Assembly (NCBI GenBank): GCA_017935505.1
Contig: JAGBHM010000023.1
Location: forward strand, 62,001 to 126,000
Reading direction: 5' to 3'
DNA: 64,000 nucleotides
Source of the DNA: Bacteroidales bacterium
Lineage (GTDB): Bacteria > Bacteroidota > Bacteroidia > Bacteroidales > UBA932
Shown here: in pieces, positions 34,990 to 43,585 of the stretch
Layout of the letters: each line of letters opens with the position of its first letter
Numbering within the stretch: the first letter of the stretch is position 1
The notes under the pieces: generated by a model
Seen by the model: only the letters and a program-made list of their open reading frames with translations
Told to the model about the DNA's origin: nothing
The model's database searches: none
Translations under genes and position numbers: made by a program

Positions 34990-36558
34990 ATGAAAAAAAT
35001 AAATATAATATTGATGTTACTTGGTTTGTCTGTGTCGTTTGTGGCGGTAGCACAGGAGAAGGCTGTGGCTTCTGAAGCGGTACGACAATCCGGTATAGAG
35101 ATGAACCTCAGCCGTTCGCTCTGGTTCAACAGCAACAATGCTGCAGGAATTAACATCATGCCCCTGAATAAATACAGCATTGTAAATTTGGGATATGAAA
35201 TGGTTTCCGGTGATTTCAAAAAGAGTCAGAATGGTGAGAAGGAGAATACAATAGGGTTTAATACAAATGGTGCGACAAATATCGGCAAAACATATTTGTG
35301 GGGCTCTTTTGGCTATCAGAATATAGTTGAGAAGGACTCGAGATTTGTTACCAACTTATATGATCCGCATAGGGATATGCCTTATTATGTTGGCGATACA
35401 ACTTTGAGCAAGTTCAAAAAACAGTCATACGACCTTAATGTGAAAGTTGCATTTCCTCAGTTGTGGGATTTCCTAACAGCGGGTTGCGAAGTGAAATATA
35501 CAACCAGAACAGGTGCAAAACAGCTTGATCCTCGTTCTGTAACCTATTATCTGACAGTTTCTGCAAAGCCTTCATTCTTGTTTGAAATTTCTGAAAACCA
35601 TCATTTGGGATTGAATGTCAATTATGAGTATCTTTATGAGAGAAGCACATTCAACAGAAGTGATACAGAGGCCGATTGTCCGGTATTTATCATGAGAGGT
35701 TTGGGCAACTATACCTCTGATATGGTTTCGGGCTCTCTTGGTGTTGGTACATTCTTCTATAAAGGCAACAGGATTGGTGGAGGTCTGCAGTATGGATATA
35801 ATGGCAATGGCGCTTTTTCTGCCCTGTTGGATGCCCAGTACTCATACAAAGTGGAGGATGTGTTCCAGACTCCTACAAAAGTGGAAAATATGGGTTCTAC
35901 TGTCCAGAATTTGTGGAGCGGCAAACTCCAGCTCATGAACGACGGCGACTCTTTCCTCAATAAAGTAACTCTTTCATATCTGGATAAGACTACCGACGGT
36001 ATTGAGTATATTCAGGAGCTCGACCAGTCTGGAGTGGTTTCGGAGTGGATAACCCTTGCAAAATACGTGAGAAGCGGTTATTCATACAAGGAGGCGGCTG
36101 TAAACTATGAAATTTACCGTAAAAAGGGTAATGATTATAGTTGGAGAGCCGGATTCGACGGCCAGTACTCAGACAAATTTGACGAGTATTATCTTCCTGC
36201 ATCAACACTGAAAGCCGAAAACCTCTTCTTTAATATATATGGAAAGAAGAACTTTTCCCTTTGCAAGAAGAGTGCTTTGCTGGCAGGTCTGAATGTCGGC
36301 TATAATGCAAATCTTGAAGGCGAATACAACTACAGTGGTTCATATGCCGATTCACGTGTTGTAACAGAGATGTATGCAAATGATATCCTTTACATGTCAT
36401 CTGATTATGTAAAGTTTGGAGCAGAACTCTGCTTCTCTACACTTGTAGGGGCAAAGACTTCCCTCTTCTTAAAGGCTAAATGCCAATATTACAGTCCGAG
36501 TGATTCAGCATTTGACAAACGTGTATATACCGATTTCACTCTTGGAATAACATTCTAA
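34990..36558 (+). CDS. DUF6850-like outer membrane beta-barrel protein
   Basis: Signal peptide (MKKINIILMLLGLSVSFVAVAQ) followed by about 500 residues of alternating beta-strand pattern rich in Tyr, Phe and Gly, ending in FTLGITF, a C-terminal aromatic typical of outer membrane barrels. The SLWFNSNNAAGI start of the mature part resembles the DUF6850 family often found after TonB receptor/DUF4876 pairs. It is the last gene of the operon; a strong terminator starts 26 bases after its stop. Function unknown. Confidence 0.7.
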   Translation: MKKINIILMLLGLSVSFVAVAQEKAVASEAVRQSGIEMNLSRSLWFNSNNAAGINIMPLNKYSIVNLGYEMVSGDFKKSQNGEKENTIGFNTNGATNIGKTYLWGSFGYQNIVEKDSRFVTNLYDPHRDMPYYVGDTTLSKFKKQSYDLNVKVAFPQLWDFLTAGCEVKYTTRTGAKQLDPRSVTYYLTVSAKPSFLFEISENHHLGLNVNYEYLYERSTFNRSDTEADCPVFIMRGLGNYTSDMVSGSLGVGTFFYKGNRIGGGLQYGYNGNGAFSALLDAQYSYKVEDVFQTPTKVENMGSTVQNLWSGKLQLMNDGDSFLNKVTLSYLDKTTDGIEYIQELDQSGVVSEWITLAKYVRSGYSYKEAAVNYEIYRKKGNDYSWRAGFDGQYSDKFDEYYLPASTLKAENLFFNIYGKKNFSLCKKSALLAGLNVGYNANLEGEYNYSGSYADSRVVTEMYANDILYMSSDYVKFGAELCFSTLVGAKTSLFLKAKCQYYSPSDSAFDKRVYTDFTLGITF

Positions 36559-36584
36559 GAGTGATTGGCGGTGTCTAAAAAGTG

Positions 36585-36620
36585 AGCCGGATTCTGAGAG
36601 AACAGAATCCGGCTTTATAT
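36585..36620 (+). terminator. Terminator of the S9 peptidase-TonB receptor operon
   Basis: Perfect 12-bp stem, AGCCGGATTCTG at 36585-36596 with CAGAATCCGGCT at 36603-36614, loop of six, then TTATATTT. It separates the operon from the convergent fecR gene. Confidence 0.85.
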
Positions 36621-36642
36621 TTATAATATGTGTAAAATCTAA

Positions 36643-37665
36643 TTAGTATAACTCAATTACGCCATTATCATTAAGGGATGATTGAACCCCCATTGTGACT
36701 TCAAATATTGTCAATATATCTTCGAGCGTGTTTTGGGACAAATCAGCAGTGAGAAGATTGTCTGCTATTTTGAGATTTGTAATATTGAATTTGCAGTGGT
36801 GTATAAGTGCAATTCTTTTTATAATTTCTGAAAGTTTGGTATCCTTGAAATGCAAATAACTTTTCATTGCAGAGGCCATTGGATTGCCATGCTCCTCAAT
36901 TTTGGACTTGAGGTGACCCATGCTGCTTGGAATCTCCAGATAATCACCCTCGTTGAGTGAAATACTTTTCATTGAACCATTGCGGCTGGTCTTGACATTG
37001 ACACTTCCTTCCTGTAGTGCAAGCTCCAATAGGTTGGAATCTGCAGATGTGGTTGTTGTGTAGAAGCGAGTTCCTGTAACCTCAATAAGTATATTTTTAT
37101 GAAGTTTGGCAGATTTGTTTGTTTCGCAATTGCCTGCACAGTTGTCAAAAGGGTGTATCCTGAATGGTAGCTCTTTGTTCTTCTCTACATCAAAGTAGCA
37201 GGTGCCGTTAAGAATAATCTCTCGGTTCTTTTGGTTGAAATGTGGAGTATAGCGTATCTCAGAATTTGGAGACAGTCCTATAATTGAACCGTCGGGCAGA
37301 TTCTGCAATAATATTTCTGAGGTGTTGTTGGCAATTATATTGGTGTAATTGTCATGTTCCTTTTCAAATACAGAAAGGCCTACGGCAATGAATAATAAAA
37401 TTACAGCAGCCGCAGCGATGAAAGATTTCTTGGTAAATAGACCAGCCGTTTTATTATTTTCTTTTAGACTGAATCTCTTTTTGAAGAGGTCATACTCCGA
37501 TTCAGGGGCTCTATCTTCTGGCAATGTCATCAGGACAAAGCTCTCACGGAGACAATTGAAATATTGTCTGTTTGAATCACTCCTGTTTATCCATTTGGAA
37601 ACTTCCAGCCGTTTATCGGGGGTGAGTTCATTATTTATGTATTTCAGAAGGTCTCTTTTTTTCAT
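36643..37665 (-). CDS. FecR-family anti-sigma factor
   Basis: Inner-membrane regulator that holds an ECF sigma factor until signalled by an STN-containing TonB transporter. Seen: cytoplasmic N-terminal part (about 1-75, LKYINNELTPDKRLEVSKWI), a membrane segment (FIAAAAVILLFIAVGLSVF, about 80-100), the FecR domain (LPDGSIIGLSPNSEIRY..GTCYFDVEKN, about 120-240) and a C-terminal STN-like DUF4974 region (FKDTKLSEIIKRIALIHHCKF, about 270-340). Length 340. It lies 43 bases after the sigma gene, and its own upstream gap holds a copy of the TTAGGGTT-N13-GTGTA motif, suggesting feedback by the sigma factor. Confidence 0.95.
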   Translation of the reverse strand: MKKRDLLKYINNELTPDKRLEVSKWINRSDSNRQYFNCLRESFVLMTLPEDRAPESEYDLFKKRFSLKENNKTAGLFTKKSFIAAAAVILLFIAVGLSVFEKEHDNYTNIIANNTSEILLQNLPDGSIIGLSPNSEIRYTPHFNQKNREIILNGTCYFDVEKNKELPFRIHPFDNCAGNCETNKSAKLHKNILIEVTGTRFYTTTTSADSNLLELALQEGSVNVKTSRNGSMKSISLNEGDYLEIPSSMGHLKSKIEEHGNPMASAMKSYLHFKDTKLSEIIKRIALIHHCKFNITNLKIADNLLTADLSQNTLEDILTIFEVTMGVQSSLNDNGVIELY

Positions 37666-37680
37666 AATCTTTCACATAGT

Positions 37681-37707
37681 TTACACTCAATATAGGACTA
37701 ACCCTAA
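37681..37707 (-). promoter_or_regulatory. Putative ECF-sigma promoter before fecR (site 1 of 3)
   Basis: On the minus strand TTAGGGTT (37700-37707), 13 bases, then GTGTAA (37681-37686), matching the sites before the STN susC and the M64 peptidase gene in both halves and in spacing. It lies 16 bases before the fecR ATG, so a transcript from it would have a very short leader. Confidence 0.65.
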
Positions 37708-37708
37708 A

Positions 37709-38275
37709 TCAGCACTCTATAATTTTTCGGATTTTCCTTAAAGCGCACATCAGGCGGTATTCTACGGTTTTTACACTTATTCCAAGTTCCTGGGCAATCT
37801 CCTTATTTGTGTAGTGTTTCATTTTGCTTAGTATAACAACATCCTTCTGTTTTTGTGGCAGCTTGTCTATTTCAGAATATACAATCGAGAGAAGATTGTT
37901 GTTTTCAATGCGATTGAACAGATGGCTCTCCAGTTCATTTTTCAACGATGTTTCCTGAGCCTTCTTTATTAAGGTGTCCTTGTATTTCTGGTTGTATCTG
38001 CCGGAACGGATATGATTAAGCATAAGATTCTTGGCAATACTCAACAGATATGACTTATATCCAATGGATTGGTTTAATCGGTCCCGGTTTTTCCATAGCA
38101 GGAAAAATGCTTCTTGAGTCAAATCTCTGATGACGTCCTGATCTTCGAGATATTTTGATATGAAATAGTAGGCTGCATTATAAAAAGACAAGTATATCTC
38201 CTTGAATGCAGCTTCTTCTCCTTCTTTTAACCTCTGTACTAATATATATTCCTGGCTTTCAGGCATTATATGCAT
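37709..38275 (-). CDS. ECF-type RNA polymerase sigma factor (FecI-like)
   Basis: Directs RNA polymerase to a small regulon. Seen: region 2 (EAAFKEIYLSFYNAAYYFISKYL, then DQDVIRDLTQEAFFLLWKNRDRL, about 20-75) and region 4 (DKLPQKQKDVVILSKMKHYTNKEIAQELGISVKTVEYRLMCALRKIRKI, about 140-185). I use the ATG at 38275 (MHIMPESQEY); ATG 38266 is also possible, and the in-frame extension upstream is AT-rich and implausible. Length about 189. It is divergent from the STN-type susC and precedes fecR, the standard sigma/anti-sigma/transducer set. Its own promoter looks housekeeping (see 38318-38347). Confidence 0.94.
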   Translation of the reverse strand: MHIMPESQEYILVQRLKEGEEAAFKEIYLSFYNAAYYFISKYLEDQDVIRDLTQEAFFLLWKNRDRLNQSIGYKSYLLSIAKNLMLNHIRSGRYNQKYKDTLIKKAQETSLKNELESHLFNRIENNNLLSIVYSEIDKLPQKQKDVVILSKMKHYTNKEIAQELGISVKTVEYRLMCALRKIRKIIEC

Positions 38276-38317
38276 TTTTATAGGGTAGGGAGCTAGTTTT
38301 ATCAAAAAACATTTACA

Positions 38318-38347
38318 CAAATTTAAGCAAAAAAAAATTATGGACAA
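38318..38347 (-). promoter_or_regulatory. Housekeeping promoter of the ECF sigma gene
   Basis: Minus strand: TTG (38345-38347), 19 bases, TAAATTTG (38318-38325), a good match to the Bacteroidota -33/-7 pattern. Predicted start near 38312, leaving a leader of about 37 bases. It directly abuts the divergent ECF-type site at 38350. Confidence 0.6.
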
Positions 38348-38349
38348 CA

Positions 38350-38380
38350 TTAGGGTTGTTGAATTGTGAAGTGTATCCTA
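38350..38380 (+). promoter_or_regulatory. Putative ECF-sigma promoter before the STN susC (site 2 of 3)
   Basis: TTAGGGTT at 38350-38357, 13-base spacer, GTGTATCCTA at 38371-38380, then an A-rich run. The same arrangement recurs at 50052-50082 and, reversed, at 37681-37707. The downstream half lies 31 bases before the susC ATG at 38402, a suitable promoter distance. Confidence 0.75.
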
Positions 38381-38401
38381 AAAAAACTTAAAACTAGAGC
38401 T

Positions 38402-41400
38402 ATGGAGAACAATAGACTTCAAAAATGGTCAAAAAGATTGTCCTTCAAGGTGTTATTTATTATAATACCCCTATTCGTTTTTTCTGCCACAACTCTTCTT
38501 GCGCAGAAACGGTTGGACATCTCTTTGAAGAATGAGCCTATAGTAAAGGCCATGTCAGAGATTGAGAAGAAGACAGGTTACAAATTTGTTTATTCTCCTT
38601 CCATTGTAGAACTGAGCAAGAAAGTCTCAGTATCACTAACCAATGAAGATCTCAGCAATGTGCTGAAAGAGGTTTTCAAAGGTGTAGATGTCACTTATGA
38701 AATAAAAGGGACACAAATTATCCTTAAAGTTGCAGAGCAGACTCCTCAGTCGCGTCAAAAGCAGCAGGATATTGTAAGAAAGGTAAAAGTTACCGGAACC
38801 GTAACTGATGAAAATGATCAGCCGGTTTCTTATGTTACTGTTATGAGTGCCAAAAATCCCAAAAATGGTACAATGACAGATGATAACGGTAAGTATACAC
38901 TGGAACTTACCACAGACGATGCAGTTAGGTTTTCTTTCATAGGTTATAAAGATGTTGATATTAATGTAGGTAAAAAAAGTGTCGTGGATTGCAGATTAGA
39001 GCCCGATACTGAAAACTTGGATGAAATTGTCGTGGTTGCTTTTGGTGAGCAGAGAAAAGCAGCCATGTCTTCATCCGTATCAACAGTGAAATCCAATGAG
39101 ATAATGAAATCTCCGGTTTCCAATATTTCCAATGCTCTTGCAGGTAGGGTTACAGGTCTTACCACAATGCAGGGTAGTGGACAGCCTGGTTCCGATGAAT
39201 CTACAATGTATATTCGTGGAGCAGGTACTTGGAACTCTTCGGAGCCTCTATATGTAATTGACGGTGTTGAGCGTAACCAAGCACAGTTCTTGAGAATTGA
39301 CCCTAGTGAGGTAGAGTCTTTCACAATCCTTAAGGATGCTGCTGCAACTGCATTGTACGGTTCAAAAGCTGCGAATGGTGTAATCGTGCTTACAACCAAA
39401 CGTGGTAAAGAGGGTCAGATGAGAATTAATGTAAATACATCGCTTACATTGAATACTCCTACACGAACTCCTGAGTATTTGGACTCATACGAGAGCTTGG
39501 TATTGTACAATGAGGCGTTGGTGAATGACGGAGGCGAGCCATTGTACAGCCAGGAGGATTTGATGCACTACAAGAACCAGGACGATCCTTACAGATATCC
39601 TAACACAGACTGGTATGACCTGATGATGAAAGAGGTCACTCCACAGGTTAACGTATCGGCCAATATCCGCGGCGGTTCAAAGACTGTAAGATACTTTATT
39701 TCGGGTTCATATATGTACCAGGACGGACAGTTGAAGACCAGCCAGGGCCGTATCTACAACCCTAAGTTCTCATATGAGAGGTACACCTTCCGTTCGAATG
39801 TCGATATTATGGTAACCAAACACTTTACCATCTCACTCGACTTGGGCGGTGGTATTACAGACCGTACCCAGCCATCTGACGGTAGCGATATCTTCGCATA
39901 CATGAACAGAATCCCTTCATGGATTATGCCTGCTACCAACCCAGACGGTTCGTATGCCGGTACAACCGACTTCCCAAGTGAGAACCCTTACTACAGATTG
40001 AATACAAGAGGTAACTACAGAGTAAAGAACAATACCATCACCAGCTCAATCAAACTTGAGTATGACTTCTCAAGTGTAATCAAAGGTCTTTCAGCCTCAG
40101 TTAGGGCAGCATATGACTCCAACTTTGGTAACCAGAAGACCTGGACAGAAACAGTTCCTACCTATCAGTTGCTTTCTCCAGCAGGCAAGGAGGAGAAATA
40201 TGAGCAGCTCCTTGAGAGGAAATTCTTTGGAACAGGTTCAGGTTCAACCTCATCAACAAGAAAAATCTACGGTGAGGCGAGCTTGAAATGGAACAGAACT
40301 TTCAAGAACCATTCAATCAGTGTATTGGGTATTGCCAACTTGTCTGAGTACAGGACTACAACATCAACTCCTTACAACTCGATAAGTTACATTGCCAGAA
40401 TTAATTACGCCTACAAACAGAAATACTTCCTTGAGGCCAACGGAGCATACCGTGGATCGGAGAACTTTGCCCCAGGTCACCGTTTTGGATTCTTCCCATC
40501 AGTATCTGCAGGTTGGAATGTTCACAACGAGAAGTTCATGAAGGATGTTAAATTCATCAACAACCTGAAACTCAGGGCCTCATTTGGAGTAACCGGTAAC
40601 GACTATGCAAACACCCGTTTCATCTATAAAGAAGGTAAATGGAAAACAGGTACAAGTGGATATGCATATTTCGGAGATGAGCTTGGATCATCGTACGGTT
40701 ATTCTACAGAGCCAGTTATTGCCAACCCTGGAGCAACATGGGAGACCGCATATCAGACCAATATCGGTTTGGATGTAACCTTCTTCAAGAAGAGAATCAA
40801 CTTTACAGTAGACCGCTTCTTCGAGAAACGTACCGGTATCCTTATGTCGCCTAACTCTACACCGTCACTACTTGGTATCGGAGTATCAGACATGAACATC
40901 GGTAAGGTAAACAAAGATGGTTGGGAGTTTGAACTTGGTTATCGCCAGAATGTAGGCAAGAACTGGTCATATTATGCAAAAGGCAACTTCTCATTTGTAA
41001 AGAATGAGATCATCTTCAAGGATGAGCCGGAGGATACTCCAGAGTGGTTGAAAGCAGAGGGACATGCCCTTGGCCAGTATTGGGGTTATGTAGTTGAAGG
41101 TTTCTTCCGCAATCAGGAGGAGATTAACAACTCACCAGCACAGAATGTCGGTGGTGCACCTATCCCAGGTGACTTCAAATATAAAGATATCGACGGTAAC
41201 GGCATCATCAATGAGGATGACAAGGTTATCATCGGTTACCCTAAAATTCCGCGCATCACATATGGTGTATCATTGGGATTTGCATACAAAGGTTTCTCAT
41301 TCGACGCCCACTTCCAGGGCAGTGCCCAGAGCAGTGTCTTCTTGTCGAACTACCTGATGTATGAGTTCTACAACAGAGGAAAAGTACTTGATATCCACAA

Positions 41401-41725
41401 AGGCAGATGGACCCCTGAAACAGCGGAGACTGCAACTTACCCTGCACTCCATATCGGAGCAACCAGCCAGAACCACGTGCGCAATACATTCTACCAGAAA
41501 GACAACCCTTATTTGCGTCTGAAATCGGTGGAGATTGCCTACACATTGGAATCAAAAGGTTTGAAGAAAGTTGGTCTTCAGAGTTTGAGAACATACATCA
41601 ATGGTGTGAACCTTATGACTTGGGATAAACTGAAAGTGGTAGACCCTGAGACTCCAACCGGATCAACAGGAGCTGTATATCCTCAAACAATGGGTGTAAG
41701 CCTTGGCTTTAACTTCACATTCTAA
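38402..41725 (+). CDS. SusC-family TonB-dependent transporter with STN signalling domain
   Basis: Outer membrane importer and signal transducer. I use the ATG at 38402 (MENNRLQKWSKRL); a GTG at 38366 lies within the putative promoter. Length 1107. Seen: signal peptide (about 1-35), STN domain (about 36-105, LDISLKNEPIVKAMSEIEKKTG), carboxypeptidase-like domain (about 125-205, VTGTVTDENDQPVSYVTV), SusC plug with GRVTGLTTMQGSGQPGSD and SFTILKDAAATALYGSKAANGVI, and a large barrel ending LGFNFTF. The STN domain fits a partner for the adjacent FecR. susD follows 5 bases later. The substrate is unknown; no glycosidase is encoded nearby. Confidence 0.96.
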   Translation: MENNRLQKWSKRLSFKVLFIIIPLFVFSATTLLAQKRLDISLKNEPIVKAMSEIEKKTGYKFVYSPSIVELSKKVSVSLTNEDLSNVLKEVFKGVDVTYEIKGTQIILKVAEQTPQSRQKQQDIVRKVKVTGTVTDENDQPVSYVTVMSAKNPKNGTMTDDNGKYTLELTTDDAVRFSFIGYKDVDINVGKKSVVDCRLEPDTENLDEIVVVAFGEQRKAAMSSSVSTVKSNEIMKSPVSNISNALAGRVTGLTTMQGSGQPGSDESTMYIRGAGTWNSSEPLYVIDGVERNQAQFLRIDPSEVESFTILKDAAATALYGSKAANGVIVLTTKRGKEGQMRINVNTSLTLNTPTRTPEYLDSYESLVLYNEALVNDGGEPLYSQEDLMHYKNQDDPYRYPNTDWYDLMMKEVTPQVNVSANIRGGSKTVRYFISGSYMYQDGQLKTSQGRIYNPKFSYERYTFRSNVDIMVTKHFTISLDLGGGITDRTQPSDGSDIFAYMNRIPSWIMPATNPDGSYAGTTDFPSENPYYRLNTRGNYRVKNNTITSSIKLEYDFSSVIKGLSASVRAAYDSNFGNQKTWTETVPTYQLLSPAGKEEKYEQLLERKFFGTGSGSTSSTRKIYGEASLKWNRTFKNHSISVLGIANLSEYRTTTSTPYNSISYIARINYAYKQKYFLEANGAYRGSENFAPGHRFGFFPSVSAGWNVHNEKFMKDVKFINNLKLRASFGVTGNDYANTRFIYKEGKWKTGTSGYAYFGDELGSSYGYSTEPVIANPGATWETAYQTNIGLDVTFFKKRINFTVDRFFEKRTGILMSPNSTPSLLGIGVSDMNIGKVNKDGWEFELGYRQNVGKNWSYYAKGNFSFVKNEIIFKDEPEDTPEWLKAEGHALGQYWGYVVEGFFRNQEEINNSPAQNVGGAPIPGDFKYKDIDGNGIINEDDKVIIGYPKIPRITYGVSLGFAYKGFSFDAHFQGSAQSSVFLSNYLMYEFYNRGKVLDIHKGRWTPETAETATYPALHIGATSQNHVRNTFYQKDNPYLRLKSVEIAYTLESKGLKKVGLQSLRTYINGVNLMTWDKLKVVDPETPTGSTGAVYPQTMGVSLGFNFTF

Positions 41726-41730
41726 TTAAA

Positions 41731-43566
41731 ATGAGAAAGATTATGAAACGTATATACATTTTAATACTTATAGTCTCATCAGCACTCTTCTTCTCTTGTG
41801 ATAACTTTTTGGACCAAGCACCTACCAATGAGGAAGATAAGGAGTATATCTTTGAGGACTATACCAGAGCGCAGAGATATCTGGACATGCTCTATTACTA
41901 TATGCCGGCTAAATGGACAGGATCCGGCAAGTTCGGAGACTACTACGGTTTTCTAGAGTCTGCAACAGACATGAGTGAATACTCATCGACAACCGGAGCC
42001 ACCAACCGAAGCTTCAATGTGGGTAACTGGAGACATGCCTCTGTAGCAAGTGAAATCACTTCAAAATGGGCTGCTTCATATAACCAGATTCGCAGATGTT
42101 GGGTGATGTTGGAGAATATGGACAAATTCAACAACCATCCTGAAGGCAGAAAAGAGATTATGAAAGGAGAGGTTTACTTCTTCTTGGCATACTACTATAA
42201 TGAGTTGCTTTTCAGATATGGTGGTGTTCCTATTGTAGACAGAGCTCTTACCCTTGAAGATGATCTCAAGATCCCTAGAGCCTCATATGAGGAGACATTG
42301 AATTTTATTGTCGAGAATTTGGATAAGGCGTATGACCTATTGCCTGAGCATTGGACAGGTGATGATGTGGGACGCGTGAATAAAGCATGGATTCTGGCAG
42401 TAAAATCAAGAATATTGCTCTATGCAGCATCACCACTTAACAACCCTACCAATGACAAGAGCAAATGGGAGGCTGCAGCAAAGGTTTCAAGGGAGTTGAT
42501 AGACTTCTGTAAGAGAACTGGAAATTATCAGCTTTCTCATGACTGGCAGAATATCTTTATGAGAGGTTATGCCAATAGAAAAAATGAAATCATAGTATAT
42601 AAAACTACCGGAAACCCAACCGTTACTTTCAACTCAAAACTTATAAACGGACAGCAGGCAACTCCAGGTGAGGACTTCTGGGGTGGCGGTAGCAACAACC
42701 CTACTCAGAACTTTGTCGACAGATTTGAGGTGATCAAATTTGACGAGAATGGTGAGGCTGTCGGAACTGAGCAGTTTGACTGGAGTAATCCTGAGCATGT
42801 GAAGAACATCTACAAGAACAGAGATCCACGTTTCTATTATACAGTACTTTACAACAATAGGTTCTGGATCAAGAGAGCTATTGGTGTATGGCGCGACGGT
42901 AACAACTATGGACCGGATATCGATCCTAAGAACCACAACTTCTCAAGAACCGGTTACTATTTGAGAAAATATTGGCCACGCAGCTGTTTCGATGAGAAAA
43001 ACCCTGGTGGCGCATTCTTGTCATCATTCTACATCAGATTGGGTGAGATCTACCTTAACTATGCAGAGGCGATGAATGAGGCTTATGGACCTTATACCGA
43101 CGGTTTGGGCATGTCAGAGAAATATACAGCAGTTGATGCAATCAACGAGTTGAGAGCACGCCTTGTATGTCCTGAGAGCAGCAGCATCGGCGGAGAGTCT
43201 GATCCATACTGGTATGTAAAAGAGGAGAGAAATGAGAACCCGGATTTCCCTGTATTGGAGAATGGTATGCCGGCTCTTCCAACCAACCTCAGCCAGGATC
43301 AGGCACGTGAGAGAATCAGGAACGAAAGAGTTGTTGAGCTCTGTTTCGAGGATCATTATTTCTATGATATCCTCAGATGGAAAGAGGGCAGCAAACATAT
43401 CGGCGGCACAATCTACGGCGTTGATGTAGTGAAGACAGGCGATGAGTTCACCTACACAAGGAAAGAGGTTGAGCAGAGACAGTTTGACGAATCGAGGATG
43501 TATCTGTATCCGATCCCACAAGACGATGTATACAGTCTGGGTGTAGAGCAGAATCCTGGTTGGTAA
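41731..43566 (+). CDS. SusD-family nutrient-binding lipoprotein (first pair)
   Basis: Surface-exposed partner of the preceding SusC. Seen: lipoprotein signal with Cys at 23 (SALFFSC), DNFLDQAPTNEED, TPR-like helices (KGEVYFFLAYYYNELLFRYGGVP), the RIRNERVVELCFEDHYFYDILRWKEG segment near residue 530 and the ending YLYPIPQDDVYSLGVEQNPGW, all typical of SusD. Length 611. An ATG 12 bases downstream (41743) is an alternative start. It is 5 bases from the upstream gene and 19 from the next susC, so it is in one operon. Confidence 0.95.
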   Translation: MRKIMKRIYILILIVSSALFFSCDNFLDQAPTNEEDKEYIFEDYTRAQRYLDMLYYYMPAKWTGSGKFGDYYGFLESATDMSEYSSTTGATNRSFNVGNWRHASVASEITSKWAASYNQIRRCWVMLENMDKFNNHPEGRKEIMKGEVYFFLAYYYNELLFRYGGVPIVDRALTLEDDLKIPRASYEETLNFIVENLDKAYDLLPEHWTGDDVGRVNKAWILAVKSRILLYAASPLNNPTNDKSKWEAAAKVSRELIDFCKRTGNYQLSHDWQNIFMRGYANRKNEIIVYKTTGNPTVTFNSKLINGQQATPGEDFWGGGSNNPTQNFVDRFEVIKFDENGEAVGTEQFDWSNPEHVKNIYKNRDPRFYYTVLYNNRFWIKRAIGVWRDGNNYGPDIDPKNHNFSRTGYYLRKYWPRSCFDEKNPGGAFLSSFYIRLGEIYLNYAEAMNEAYGPYTDGLGMSEKYTAVDAINELRARLVCPESSSIGGESDPYWYVKEERNENPDFPVLENGMPALPTNLSQDQARERIRNERVVELCFEDHYFYDILRWKEGSKHIGGTIYGVDVVKTGDEFTYTRKEVEQRQFDESRMYLYPIPQDDVYSLGVEQNPGW

Positions 43567-43585
43567 CAATTAAAACGAGACTGAA

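Noticed and set aside
39756..39763. Additional TTAGGGTT on the minus strand inside the STN susC gene
   Set aside because: No GTGTA follows at 13 bases and it lies within coding sequence, so it is not counted as a sigma site.
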